From positions 186,001 to 250,000 of the forward strand of contig NZ_BOML01000021.1 in the NCBI RefSeq assembly GCF_016862175.1: DNA of 64,000 nt, read 5' to 3'. Below the pieces are notes generated by a model that had not been told where the DNA came from, made no database searches, and was given only the letters and a program-made list of their open reading frames with translations. Of this stretch, positions 33,611-40,217 are shown piece by piece (position 1 is the first letter of the stretch; each line of letters opens with the position of its first letter). The DNA is from Paractinoplanes durhamensis. GTDB taxonomy: Bacteria; Actinomycetota; Actinomycetes; Mycobacteriales; Micromonosporaceae. The position numbers and the translations under genes are program-made.

Positions 33611-33623
33611 GCAACCCTGTTGC
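33611..33623. promoter_or_regulatory. short inverted repeat GCAAC-N3-GTTGC between divergent genes
   Basis: Perfect 5-bp arms in the 64-bp gap between the GAF regulator and the flavin monooxygenase. TTGC-type half-sites occur three times in this gap. A candidate regulator site. Confidence 0.35.
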
Positions 33624-33654
33624 GCCGGGTTGTTGTGCCGGTTTCGTGAACGCC

Positions 33655-35445
33655 ATGGAGACTTCCCCCAAGCAGCGCGTCGATGACTGGCTGGCGTCGT
33701 TCGAGTCCGCGTTGCGGGACCGCGACGTCGAGGCCGCGGCGGGCCTGTTCGCGCCGGACTCGTTCTGGCGCGACCTGGTCGCCTTCACCTGGAACATCAC
33801 CACCGTCGAGGGCCGCGACGGCGTCGCGGACCTGCTGACCGCCACCCTTGATCAGGCCGACCCCCGCGGCTTCGAGGTGACCGAGGAACCGACCGCGGCC
33901 GGCGACGTGGTCGAGGCGTGGATCCGGTTCGAGACCGCGACCGGCCGGGGGACCGGCCATCTGCGGCTCAAGCCGGAAGGAGCGTGGACGCTGCTGACCA
34001 CGCTGCGCGAGCTCAAGGGCTTCGAGGAGAGCCAGGGGGCGCGGCGGCCGCAGGGTGTCGAGCACACCCTCGACAAGGGGCGGAAATCGTGGAAGGAGCG
34101 GCGGGCGGACGAGCAGGCCACGCTCGGCGTCTCGCCGGACGACCAGCCGTACGTCGTGGTGATCGGGGGCGGGCAGGGCGGGATCGCGCTCGGGGCCCGG
34201 TTGCGGCAGCTCGGCGTACCCGCCCTGGTGATCGACAAGCAGGAGCGGCCGGGGGATCAGTGGCGCAAGCGCTACAAGAGCCTCTGCCTGCACGACCCGG
34301 TCTGGTACGACCATCTGCCGTACCTGCCGTTCCCGGCGAACTGGCCGGTCTTCTCGCCGAAGGACAAGATCGGCGACTGGCTGGAGATGTATACCCGGGT
34401 GATGGAGGTGCCCTATTGGTCGTCCTCGACCGTGCGGTCGGCGACCTTTACCGATGGTCGCTGGAGCGTGATCGTCGACCGTTCTTCCGGCGTGGTGGAA
34501 TTGACTCCCGCGCACGTCGTGTTCGCTACCGGCATGTCGGGTAAGCCGAATAAACCCGACTTTCCCGGCCAGGACATCTTCCGCGGCGAGCAGCAGCACT
34601 CCAGCGAGCACCCCGGCCCCGAGGCGTACCGCGGGAAGAAGGTGGTGGTTGTCGGGTCGAACAACTCGGCCTTCGACATCTGTGGCGCGCTCTGGGAGCA
34701 CGACGCCGACGTGACCATGGTGCAGCGTTCGTCCACGCACATCGTCAAGTCGTCGTCGCTGATGGACATCGGGCTCGGCGACCTCTACTCGGAGCGGGCG
34801 GTGGCGGCCGGCGTCACCACCGACAAAGCCGACATGATCTTCGCGTCCCTCCCGTACCGGATCATGCACGAGTTCCAGATCCCGCTTTATCAGGAGATGG
34901 CGTCCCGGGACGCCGACTTCTACGCGCGCCTGGAGAAGGCCGGCTTCCGGCACGACTGGGGTGCGGATGGGTCCGGCCTGTTCATGAAGTACCTGCGACG
35001 CGGCTCCGGCTACTACATCGACGTGGGCGCGGCCGAACTGGTCGCCGACGGCCGGGTGAAGCTGGCGCAGGGTCAGGTCGCGCATCTGACTTCGTCGTCT
35101 GTGGTGCTCGACGACGGCACCGAGCTGCCGGCCGACCTGGTCGTCTACGCCACCGGCTACGGCTCGATGAACGGCTGGGTCGCCGACCTGGTCGACCAGG
35201 AGACCGCGGACCGGGTCGGCAAGGTGTGGGGGCTGGGCTCGGACACCCCGAAGGACCCCGGACCGTGGGAGGGCGAGCAGCGCAACATGTGGAAGCCCAC
35301 CCAGCAGGAGAACCTGTGGTTCCACGGCGGGAACCTGCACCAGTCCCGGCACTACTCGCTCTACCTGGCGTTGCAGCTCAAGGCCCGCTACGAGGGTTTG
35401 CCGACCCCGGTCTACCGCCTGGCCGAGTCACACCACCGGGGCTGA
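33655..35445 (+). CDS. flavin-containing monooxygenase with N-terminal SnoaL-like domain
   Basis: 596 residues from ATG 33655. Residues about 1-125 form an NTF2/SnoaL-like domain (VDDWLASFESALRDRD). The rest is a flavin-containing/Baeyer-Villiger-like monooxygenase: FAD motif VVIGGGQGGIALGARL, an FxGxxxH fingerprint FRGEQQHSSEH in which the usual last aromatic residue is His, NADP motif VVVGSNNSAFDICGAL, and a late YATGYGSMN. It would oxygenate a small organic compound with NADPH and O2. It is divergent from a GAF regulator. The 3' end overlaps Fpg by 18 bp. Confidence 0.9.
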   Translation: METSPKQRVDDWLASFESALRDRDVEAAAGLFAPDSFWRDLVAFTWNITTVEGRDGVADLLTATLDQADPRGFEVTEEPTAAGDVVEAWIRFETATGRGTGHLRLKPEGAWTLLTTLRELKGFEESQGARRPQGVEHTLDKGRKSWKERRADEQATLGVSPDDQPYVVVIGGGQGGIALGARLRQLGVPALVIDKQERPGDQWRKRYKSLCLHDPVWYDHLPYLPFPANWPVFSPKDKIGDWLEMYTRVMEVPYWSSSTVRSATFTDGRWSVIVDRSSGVVELTPAHVVFATGMSGKPNKPDFPGQDIFRGEQQHSSEHPGPEAYRGKKVVVVGSNNSAFDICGALWEHDADVTMVQRSSTHIVKSSSLMDIGLGDLYSERAVAAGVTTDKADMIFASLPYRIMHEFQIPLYQEMASRDADFYARLEKAGFRHDWGADGSGLFMKYLRRGSGYYIDVGAAELVADGRVKLAQGQVAHLTSSSVVLDDGTELPADLVVYATGYGSMNGWVADLVDQETADRVGKVWGLGSDTPKDPGPWEGEQRNMWKPTQQENLWFHGGNLHQSRHYSLYLALQLKARYEGLPTPVYRLAESHHRG

Positions 35446-36246
35446 CCGGGTCTGCTCCGTAGAGCACCACCAGGTCGTCCGCCCGGCGACGGTGCCCCGC
35501 ACCATCGGGGCACCGTCGCGCGGGCACCGGCCGTCCGCTCGCCGGTGGCCGATGATGTCGAGGGTGTGGACGCCGCCGTCCTTCAGCGCGGCCCGGACCG
35601 ACTTTCGGGTGCTCTTGAGGAGGCGGTCCACCTCCGGCCCGGTGATCTCGTCGCCCGGCCGCGCGGGGTGGATCCGCGCCTGCCAGAGGATCTCGTCGGC
35701 GAGCAGGTTGCCGATGCCCGCGATCAGGTGCTGATCCATGAGGCGGCCCTTGACCGGCGCGGTCCCGCCGGTGACCGCGTGCGCGAACGCCGCCGCGGTG
35801 ATGCCCTTCGCGTCCGGCCCGAGCTTCTCGACCGGCGGATCGAGCCGGACCCGGCCCAGCCGCCGCGGGTCGACGAGCATGAGCCGCCCGCCGTCGGTGA
35901 ACGTCACGGTGAACCGCGCCCACCGGTAGTCACCGGGAACGCGCCGCCCCTCCCAGTAGTCCCCGCCGTCGATCTCGTCGCCATCTTTCGCGGCGACCAC
36001 GATCTTCCCCGACATACCGAGGTGGATGCCGAGCACCGCCCCGCCGCCGGAGGTGTCGCACCACATCGACTTGCCGCGCCGGTGCGCAGCGGTCAGGGTG
36101 CGCCCGACCAGGGCGGCGCGGATGTCGCCGGCCCGGTGCGGCCGGCAGACGTACGCATCGGTGTCGTCGACGTCGGCGATCTCCCGATCGAGCGCCGCGC
36201 GCTCGATGACCGACCGGGCGAACTCGACTTCCGGCAACTCAGGCAC
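35428..36246 (-). CDS. Fpg/Nei-family DNA glycosylase with degenerate zinc finger
   Basis: 272 residues. The N-terminal MPELPEVE provides the catalytic Pro and Glu, HRRGKSMW the beta-catalytic Lys, and DQHLIAGIGNLLADEILW the helix-two-turn-helix. The C-terminal zinc finger normally reads CxxC...CxxC, but here the pairs are CPRD and CSTE, so one Cys of each pair is lost. The enzyme should still excise oxidised bases and nick DNA, perhaps with a zincless or remodelled finger. Family call is secure; substrate (Fpg-like or Nei-like) is open. Confidence 0.92.
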   Translation of the reverse strand: MPELPEVEFARSVIERAALDREIADVDDTDAYVCRPHRAGDIRAALVGRTLTAAHRRGKSMWCDTSGGGAVLGIHLGMSGKIVVAAKDGDEIDGGDYWEGRRVPGDYRWARFTVTFTDGGRLMLVDPRRLGRVRLDPPVEKLGPDAKGITAAAFAHAVTGGTAPVKGRLMDQHLIAGIGNLLADEILWQARIHPARPGDEITGPEVDRLLKSTRKSVRAALKDGGVHTLDIIGHRRADGRCPRDGAPMVRGTVAGRTTWWCSTEQTRSAPVV

Positions 36247-36277
36247 GCGCTCGATCCTAGGGTCGTGACTTTTGCGT

Positions 36278-36721
36278 TCATTCTCCAGGCGGCGGGGCCT
36301 GCAGGTGGTGCTCGATGGCGGTCCGCCAGGTCGCCAGGTAGTCGTGATAGCCGGCGGCGAAGGTCGCCAGGTAGTCGTCGGCCGACGGGTCCAGGCTCGT
36401 CAGGTCGTAGGTGACGGTGACCCGCGTGCCGGTGTCGGTTGCGGCCAGGCGCACGTCGACCGTGCCGGCGGTCTGCGTGGCCGCCACCCGTGCGTAGCGG
36501 ATGTGGTGGGCCGGGCGGGAGTCGGTGACGATCCACGTCGAGCGGCCGGCCTGGCCGTCGGTCAGGAACACCGTGCCGGGAAGGCTGTCGTCGGGGGTCT
36601 CGGCCGGAAATTGCGCCTGCCAGCCGGGGGCCCACGCCTCCTCGCCGCGCGCGGTGAAGAGCGGGAAGGCCTCCGACGGGGCGATGTCCAGCTCGAAGGA
36701 GTCGACGAGGGTGCGATGCAT
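36278..36721 (-). CDS. SRPBCC (START-like) domain protein
   Basis: 147 residues from ATG 36721, chosen because GGGAGG lies about 4-5 nt before it; the longer frame runs through the divergent gene. The protein has the AHSA1/polyketide cyclase-like pattern: VDSFELDIAPSEAFPLFT at the start, a beta-sheet core (GRSTWIVTDSRPAHHIRYARV) and a long C-terminal helix (TWRTAIEHHL). Such folds bind a hydrophobic ligand. It is divergent from an 82-residue possible DNA-binding protein with a perfect palindrome between them. Confidence 0.8.
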   Translation of the reverse strand: MHRTLVDSFELDIAPSEAFPLFTARGEEAWAPGWQAQFPAETPDDSLPGTVFLTDGQAGRSTWIVTDSRPAHHIRYARVAATQTAGTVDVRLAATDTGTRVTVTYDLTSLDPSADDYLATFAAGYHDYLATWRTAIEHHLQAPPPGE

Positions 36722-36745
36722 GGTTCCTCCCGGGCCGTGGGGTGT

Positions 36746-36766
36746 TATCTTGTTACCATGGTAACA
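36746..36766. promoter_or_regulatory. leaderless promoter overlapped by a perfect 16-bp palindrome on the start codon
   Basis: TATCTT (36746-36751) is a -10 element 6 nt before ATG 36758. TGTTACCATGGTAACA (36751-36766) is a perfect palindrome centred on that ATG, so a bound protein would block both transcription start and translation. The SRPBCC gene starts 30 bp to the left on the other strand. Confidence 0.55.
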
Positions 36767-37006
36767 GTCAATCGAGTGCAGACCGGGTTGCGGATCGAGG
36801 GCCGGCTGCTCAAGGTCCTCAAAGGGCTGGCGGAGTACCTGGACATGCCGCTGGGTGAGCTCGTCGAGGGGATTGTGCTGCACGCCTTCGATGGTTCGGC
36901 GCCGTTCGGGCAGCCGACCCTCGACAAGATCGCCCAGCTGAAGCAGGTCTACGACCTGGAACTGACCGCCGCCGACGCCCACCGCCTGCTGGAGCAGGAC
37001 GGCTGA
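36758..37006 (+). CDS. small protein, possible ribbon-helix-helix regulator
   Basis: 82 residues from ATG 36758; the long frame upstream is antisense to SRPBCC. The N-terminus VTVNRVQTGLRIEGRLL could form a beta strand and is followed by two helices (KVLKGLAEYLDM and LGELVEGIVLHAF), a layout like a ribbon-helix-helix DNA-binding fold. The tail (TLDKIAQLKQVYDLELTAADAHRLL) is helical. The leaderless promoter and palindrome over its start codon fit an autorepressor that also controls the divergent SRPBCC gene. I do not recognise a named family with certainty. Confidence 0.7.
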   Translation: MVTVNRVQTGLRIEGRLLKVLKGLAEYLDMPLGELVEGIVLHAFDGSAPFGQPTLDKIAQLKQVYDLELTAADAHRLLEQDG

Positions 37007-37034
37007 CATCCCCAAACGTGGGTAGTAGGACCGT

Positions 37035-37955
37035 GTGACCAAGACGGTTCTGGTAAGCGGCGCGTCCGGCTTCGTCGGCTCCCACGTGGCAGCAAAGCTG
37101 GCCGAGGACGGTTACCGGGTCCGGGCGATGACCCGCCGGCCCGGGGGCTACCACGGCGCGGGCGAGCCGATCGCCGCCGACGTCGCCGATCCGGGCAGTC
37201 TGCCGGCGGCGTTCGCCGGGGTCGACGTGGCCTACTACCTCATCCACTCGCTGGGGTCCGACGACTTCGAGCGGCGCGACGCCGACGCCGCCCGTAACTT
37301 CGCCGCGGCCGCCGCCGCGGCGAACGTGGAACGGATCATCTACCTCGGCGGTCTCGGCGCCGGCGAGGGCAGGCTGTCCCCGCATCTGCGCTCCCGCCGG
37401 GAGGTCGAGAGGATCCTCCGATCCGCTCCGACCCCGGTGACCGTGCTGCGCGCCGCCGTGATCATCGGCCACGGCGGCATCTCGTGGGAGATGACCCGGC
37501 AACTCGCCAAACGGCTGCCGGCGATGATCACCCCGCGCTGGGTCCGCACCCGCACCCAGCCCATCGCGCTGCCGGACACCGTCCGCTACCTCACCGGGGT
37601 GCTGGAGCCGGCCGAGGCCCGCGGCGCCACCTACGAGATCGGCGGCCCGGAGGTGCTGCGGTACATCGACATGCTGCAGCGGGTGGCCCGGGTCCGGGGC
37701 AGCCGGCTGCCGAACCTCACCGTTCCGCTGCTGACCCCGCGGTTGTCGTCGGCGTGGCTGCGGTTCGTCACCGACGTCGACCTGGCGACCGCCCGCAACC
37801 TGGTCGACTCGATGGCCACCGAGGTCGTCGTCCGGGACGACGCCATCACCCGGCTCCTGCCGGGAAAGCTCCTCGGCTACGACGACGCGGTGCGGCTCGC
37901 GCTGGCCGACCGTGAGCGGGCCGCCCGGCAGGATCGGGAGCAGGCCGCCCGGTGA
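37035..37955 (+). CDS. NAD(P)-binding atypical SDR (NmrA/epimerase-like)
   Basis: 306 residues beginning TKTVLVSGASGFVGSHVAAKL, the GxxGxxG Rossmann motif of extended/atypical short-chain dehydrogenases. VDVAYYLIHSLG and VERIIYLGGLG are typical of the YbjT-like branch that lacks a clear catalytic Tyr-Lys pair. It probably binds NAD(P) and acts as a reductase or redox sensor. GTG start at 37035 follows TAGTAGGACC, which may act as a -10. The last codons overlap the CPBP protease gene by 4 bp, so the two are translationally coupled. Confidence 0.82.
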   Translation: MTKTVLVSGASGFVGSHVAAKLAEDGYRVRAMTRRPGGYHGAGEPIAADVADPGSLPAAFAGVDVAYYLIHSLGSDDFERRDADAARNFAAAAAAANVERIIYLGGLGAGEGRLSPHLRSRREVERILRSAPTPVTVLRAAVIIGHGGISWEMTRQLAKRLPAMITPRWVRTRTQPIALPDTVRYLTGVLEPAEARGATYEIGGPEVLRYIDMLQRVARVRGSRLPNLTVPLLTPRLSSAWLRFVTDVDLATARNLVDSMATEVVVRDDAITRLLPGKLLGYDDAVRLALADRERAARQDREQAAR

Positions 37956-38668
37956 CCGCGGCGTGGCTGGTACGCGTCCGGCGGGCCGTCGGCCCGTCGC
38001 TGATCGACCCGGTGGAACGCGACCACCACCAGACCGACCAGGCGTTCCGCCGGCGCCGCATCGTCGTCGCGATCACCCTGGTGGCCGGGGCCGTCCTGCT
38101 CGGGTTCAGCCTGTCGGTGCGCCCGGGCGACAACGTCTTCTACCTGCTGACCGGGCTGGTCGCGCTCTCCTGGATCGGCGGGGCGCTGCTGTCCGGGCCA
38201 CTGCATCTGGGCCGGATCGTGTTCCGTGAGCGGCTCCGGCGCCCGATCGTCACCCCGATCGTCACCGGGCTCGTGCTCGGCGCCGTCTTCGTGGCCGGCG
38301 CGCTCGTCGTCCGCGAGCTGCCCGCGCTGCGTGATCTGGTCAACAGCGTGCTGGCCCACGCACGGTACGGCGCGCTCGTCCCGATCGTGGCGGTCACCCT
38401 GCTCAACGGCGTGGCCGAGGAGGTCTTCTTCCGCGGTGCGCTGTTCGCCGCGATCGGCCGCCGGCACGCCGTCCTGATCTCCACCGTGATCTACGCGGCG
38501 GCGACGGTGGCGACCGGCAACCTCATGCTGGTCTTCGCCGCGTTCCTGCTCGGCCTGGTGGTGGGCTTGCAACGGCGCACGTCCGGCGGCATCCTCGCCC
38601 CGATCCTGACCCACGTGACCTGGTCGACGGCGATGCTCTTCGCCTTGCCGGCATTGATCCACAGCTAG
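37952..38668 (+). CDS. CPBP-family intramembrane metalloprotease
   Basis: 238 residues with about six membrane segments. The CPBP/Abi signature EEVFFRGALF supplies the two catalytic Glu and Arg, and the later ILTHVTWSTAML supplies a zinc-binding His. Members cleave CAAX-type or bacteriocin-related substrates in the membrane. It overlaps the SDR gene by 4 bp and starts with GTG. Its stop codon TAG (38666-38668) lies inside the left inverted repeat of the TnpB element, so the element inserted exactly at the end of this gene. Confidence 0.87.
   Translation: MTAAWLVRVRRAVGPSLIDPVERDHHQTDQAFRRRRIVVAITLVAGAVLLGFSLSVRPGDNVFYLLTGLVALSWIGGALLSGPLHLGRIVFRERLRRPIVTPIVTGLVLGAVFVAGALVVRELPALRDLVNSVLAHARYGALVPIVAVTLLNGVAEEVFFRGALFAAIGRRHAVLISTVIYAAATVATGNLMLVFAAFLLGLVVGLQRRTSGGILAPILTHVTWSTAMLFALPALIHS
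38656..38667 (+). repeat. direct repeat GATCCACAGCTA, left copy
   Basis: Identical to 40164-40175. The left copy straddles the left boundary of the TnpB element and is preceded by TT, so it also contains TTGAT, the target motif known for ISDra2 TnpB. Confidence 0.6.
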
Positions 38669-38695
38669 TGCGGTGTCCGCAAACGTTCGCCGGGT
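38665..38695 (+). repeat. left terminal inverted repeat of the TnpB element
   Basis: 31 bp, begins CTAGTGCGGTGTCCGC; mismatches to the right repeat at positions 15, 17 and 25. It includes the stop codon of the CPBP gene. Confidence 0.75.
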
Positions 38696-38738
38696 CGGAG
38701 TCCGGGCTGGTTGGTCGATTCCGCATCATCCAAAGGTA

Positions 38739-38768
38739 TTGTCGTACGCCTAGCTGTCCAGCAATAAT
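38739..38768 (+). promoter_or_regulatory. tnpB promoter
   Basis: TTGTCG (38739-38744), 18-bp spacer, AATAAT (38763-38768), then 6 nt to ATG 38775. Suggests a leaderless tnpB transcript. Confidence 0.4.
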
Positions 38769-38774
38769 TGCCAC

Positions 38775-40217
38775 ATGCCTAGACACCGGGATGCGGGAAC
38801 AGGCCCGGTGGTGCACCGCACCGCCCGGATCGGGTTACGCATCACCCGCGCCCAGCGGCAACGCTGCTTCGGGTTGCTGCGCTCGGCCGGTGACGTGTGG
38901 GCGTGCGTGCTGGAGGTCAACGCGTGGCGGCGCCGCCGCCGGGACAAGCCGGCAGCCGGTTTCCAGGAGTTGTGCCGGTTGTTGGCGCAGTCGGGTCCGG
39001 GCACGTTCGGTGAGCTGGACAGCGTCGGCGCCCGGTCGGTACTACGCAACTACTCCGACGCCTGGTTCTCCGCCGCCGCCCGCCGCAAAGCCGGGCACTC
39101 GCAGGTGCGTTTCCCCCGGCGGCGTCGCGGGCTGATGCCGGTCCGCTGGTATCACGGCACCTTCACCGTGACTGGCCAGGTCATGCGGATACCGACCGCC
39201 CGGGGCTGCCCGCCACTGGCGGTCCGCCTCGACCGGCCGATCCCGTATCCGGCAGACACGGTCCGGTCGGTGACGTTGCTGTTCGCCGACGGCCGCCTGT
39301 GCGTCGACGTCACGGCAGAGTTGCCGGTCACCGTCTACCCGGCGGGGCAGGAACCCGACCCGCGGCGGGTGGCCGGCGTCGATCTCGGCATCATCCACCC
39401 GTTCGCCGTCGCTACCGCCGACGGCGAACACAGTCTGCTGGTGTCGGGGCGGGCGATCCGGGCCGAGCATCGCATGCATCTGGCCGACACGAAGACCCGC
39501 CGCCGAGCGACGGCCGCCCGCGCACCCAGCAAAGGCGAGCGCGGTTCGCGGCGGTGGCGCAAGACCCGGCGGCGGGCCCGCCTGATCGAGGGCCGACACC
39601 GGCGCCGCGTCCGGCAAGCCCTGCACGAAGCCGCGAAAACAGTGGTCGGCTGGGCCGTGCACCAGCGGGTCGGGACGTTCACGGTCGGTGATCCCCGCGG
39701 GGTCCTCGACCTGCCGGCCGGGCGGCGGCACAACCTGCGCCTGCGGCAGTGGCAGATCGGCCGCACCCTGCAGATCTTGCAGGACAAGGCCGCGCTGGCG
39801 GGGATCCGGGTGCATCTGGTCGACGAACGCGGCACCTCCTCGACCTGCCCCGCCTGCCACCGCAGGATCAGCAAACCCCGCGGCAGGAACATGACCTGCC
39901 CGCACTGCGCGTTCGCCGGGCATCGCGACCTTGCCGCGGCGTACACCATCGCCGGCCGAACCCCGGACGGCGCCACCACCACCCCACCCGCGACACCGGG
40001 TGGAATGGTCACGCACCGTCGAGCCGGACGACACCTCCCCGGTGTCGCCCGCGCACGGCGTGACCCCCGCCGCCGACCACCAAGGACGGCGACGGAAGGG
40101 TCCGTTGGCCGGCGGAGGCCCGCCCCACCACCTGCGGTGGGGAGTCGCTCGCCTAACGGCGAGGATCCACAGCTACACCGGACCACACCCGGTGAACGTT
40201 CGTGGACACCGCACTAG
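38775..40217 (+). CDS. tnpB: TnpB RNA-guided endonuclease
   Basis: 480 residues. The RuvC-like nuclease triad is intact: Asp203 in VAGVDLGII, Glu351 in LVDERGTSS and Asp385 in GHRDLAAAYTIA. A zinc ribbon lies between the last two (CPACHRRI and CPHCAF). An Arg-rich helical N-terminal half binds RNA. After Asp385 there is an about 95-residue Pro/Arg-rich tail with little structure, whose codons overlap the hairpins at the right end, as expected if the 3' end also makes the guide RNA. The stop codon TAG is in the right inverted repeat. The protein looks functional. Confidence 0.92.
   Translation: MPRHRDAGTGPVVHRTARIGLRITRAQRQRCFGLLRSAGDVWACVLEVNAWRRRRRDKPAAGFQELCRLLAQSGPGTFGELDSVGARSVLRNYSDAWFSAAARRKAGHSQVRFPRRRRGLMPVRWYHGTFTVTGQVMRIPTARGCPPLAVRLDRPIPYPADTVRSVTLLFADGRLCVDVTAELPVTVYPAGQEPDPRRVAGVDLGIIHPFAVATADGEHSLLVSGRAIRAEHRMHLADTKTRRRATAARAPSKGERGSRRWRKTRRRARLIEGRHRRRVRQALHEAAKTVVGWAVHQRVGTFTVGDPRGVLDLPAGRRHNLRLRQWQIGRTLQILQDKAALAGIRVHLVDERGTSSTCPACHRRISKPRGRNMTCPHCAFAGHRDLAAAYTIAGRTPDGATTTPPATPGGMVTHRRAGRHLPGVARARRDPRRRPPRTATEGSVGRRRPAPPPAVGSRSPNGEDPQLHRTTPGERSWTPH
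40164..40175 (+). repeat. direct repeat GATCCACAGCTA, right copy
   Basis: Identical to 38656-38667, located between hairpins 2 and 3 near the right end of the TnpB element. Confidence 0.6.
40187..40217 (-). repeat. right terminal inverted repeat of the TnpB element
   Basis: 31 bp, ends GGACACCGCACTAG; 28 of 31 match to the left repeat. It contains the tnpB stop codon and, on the other strand at 40214-40216, the stop codon of the Gfo/Idh gene. Confidence 0.75.

Larger units (their letters stand above)
38665..40217 (+). mobile_element. TnpB-only insertion element with 31-bp terminal inverted repeats
   Basis: 1553 bp. The ends match in inverted orientation at 28 of 31 positions, beginning CTAGTGCGGTGTCC. 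The only gene is tnpB; there is no TnpA or other transposase. Each end carries CTAG, a possible target or target duplication. The element separates a CPBP protease gene from a Gfo/Idh gene, and the stop codons of both neighbours lie within its ends. IS200/IS605 elements normally lack long terminal inverted repeats, so movement by an unrelated transposase in trans is possible. Confidence 0.7.
40123..40217 (+). ncRNA. candidate omega/right-end guide RNA scaffold of TnpB
   Basis: Three perfect hairpins in a row: CCCCACC/GGTGGGG (40123-40142), CTCGCC/GGCGAG (40148-40163) and CACCGG/CCGGTG (40176-40194), ending in the right inverted repeat. In known TnpB systems the guide RNA is processed from the 3' end of the tnpB transcript and its guide is the flanking DNA. 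The guide would then start at 40218. The 5' end is unknown and may lie well upstream. Confidence 0.4.
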
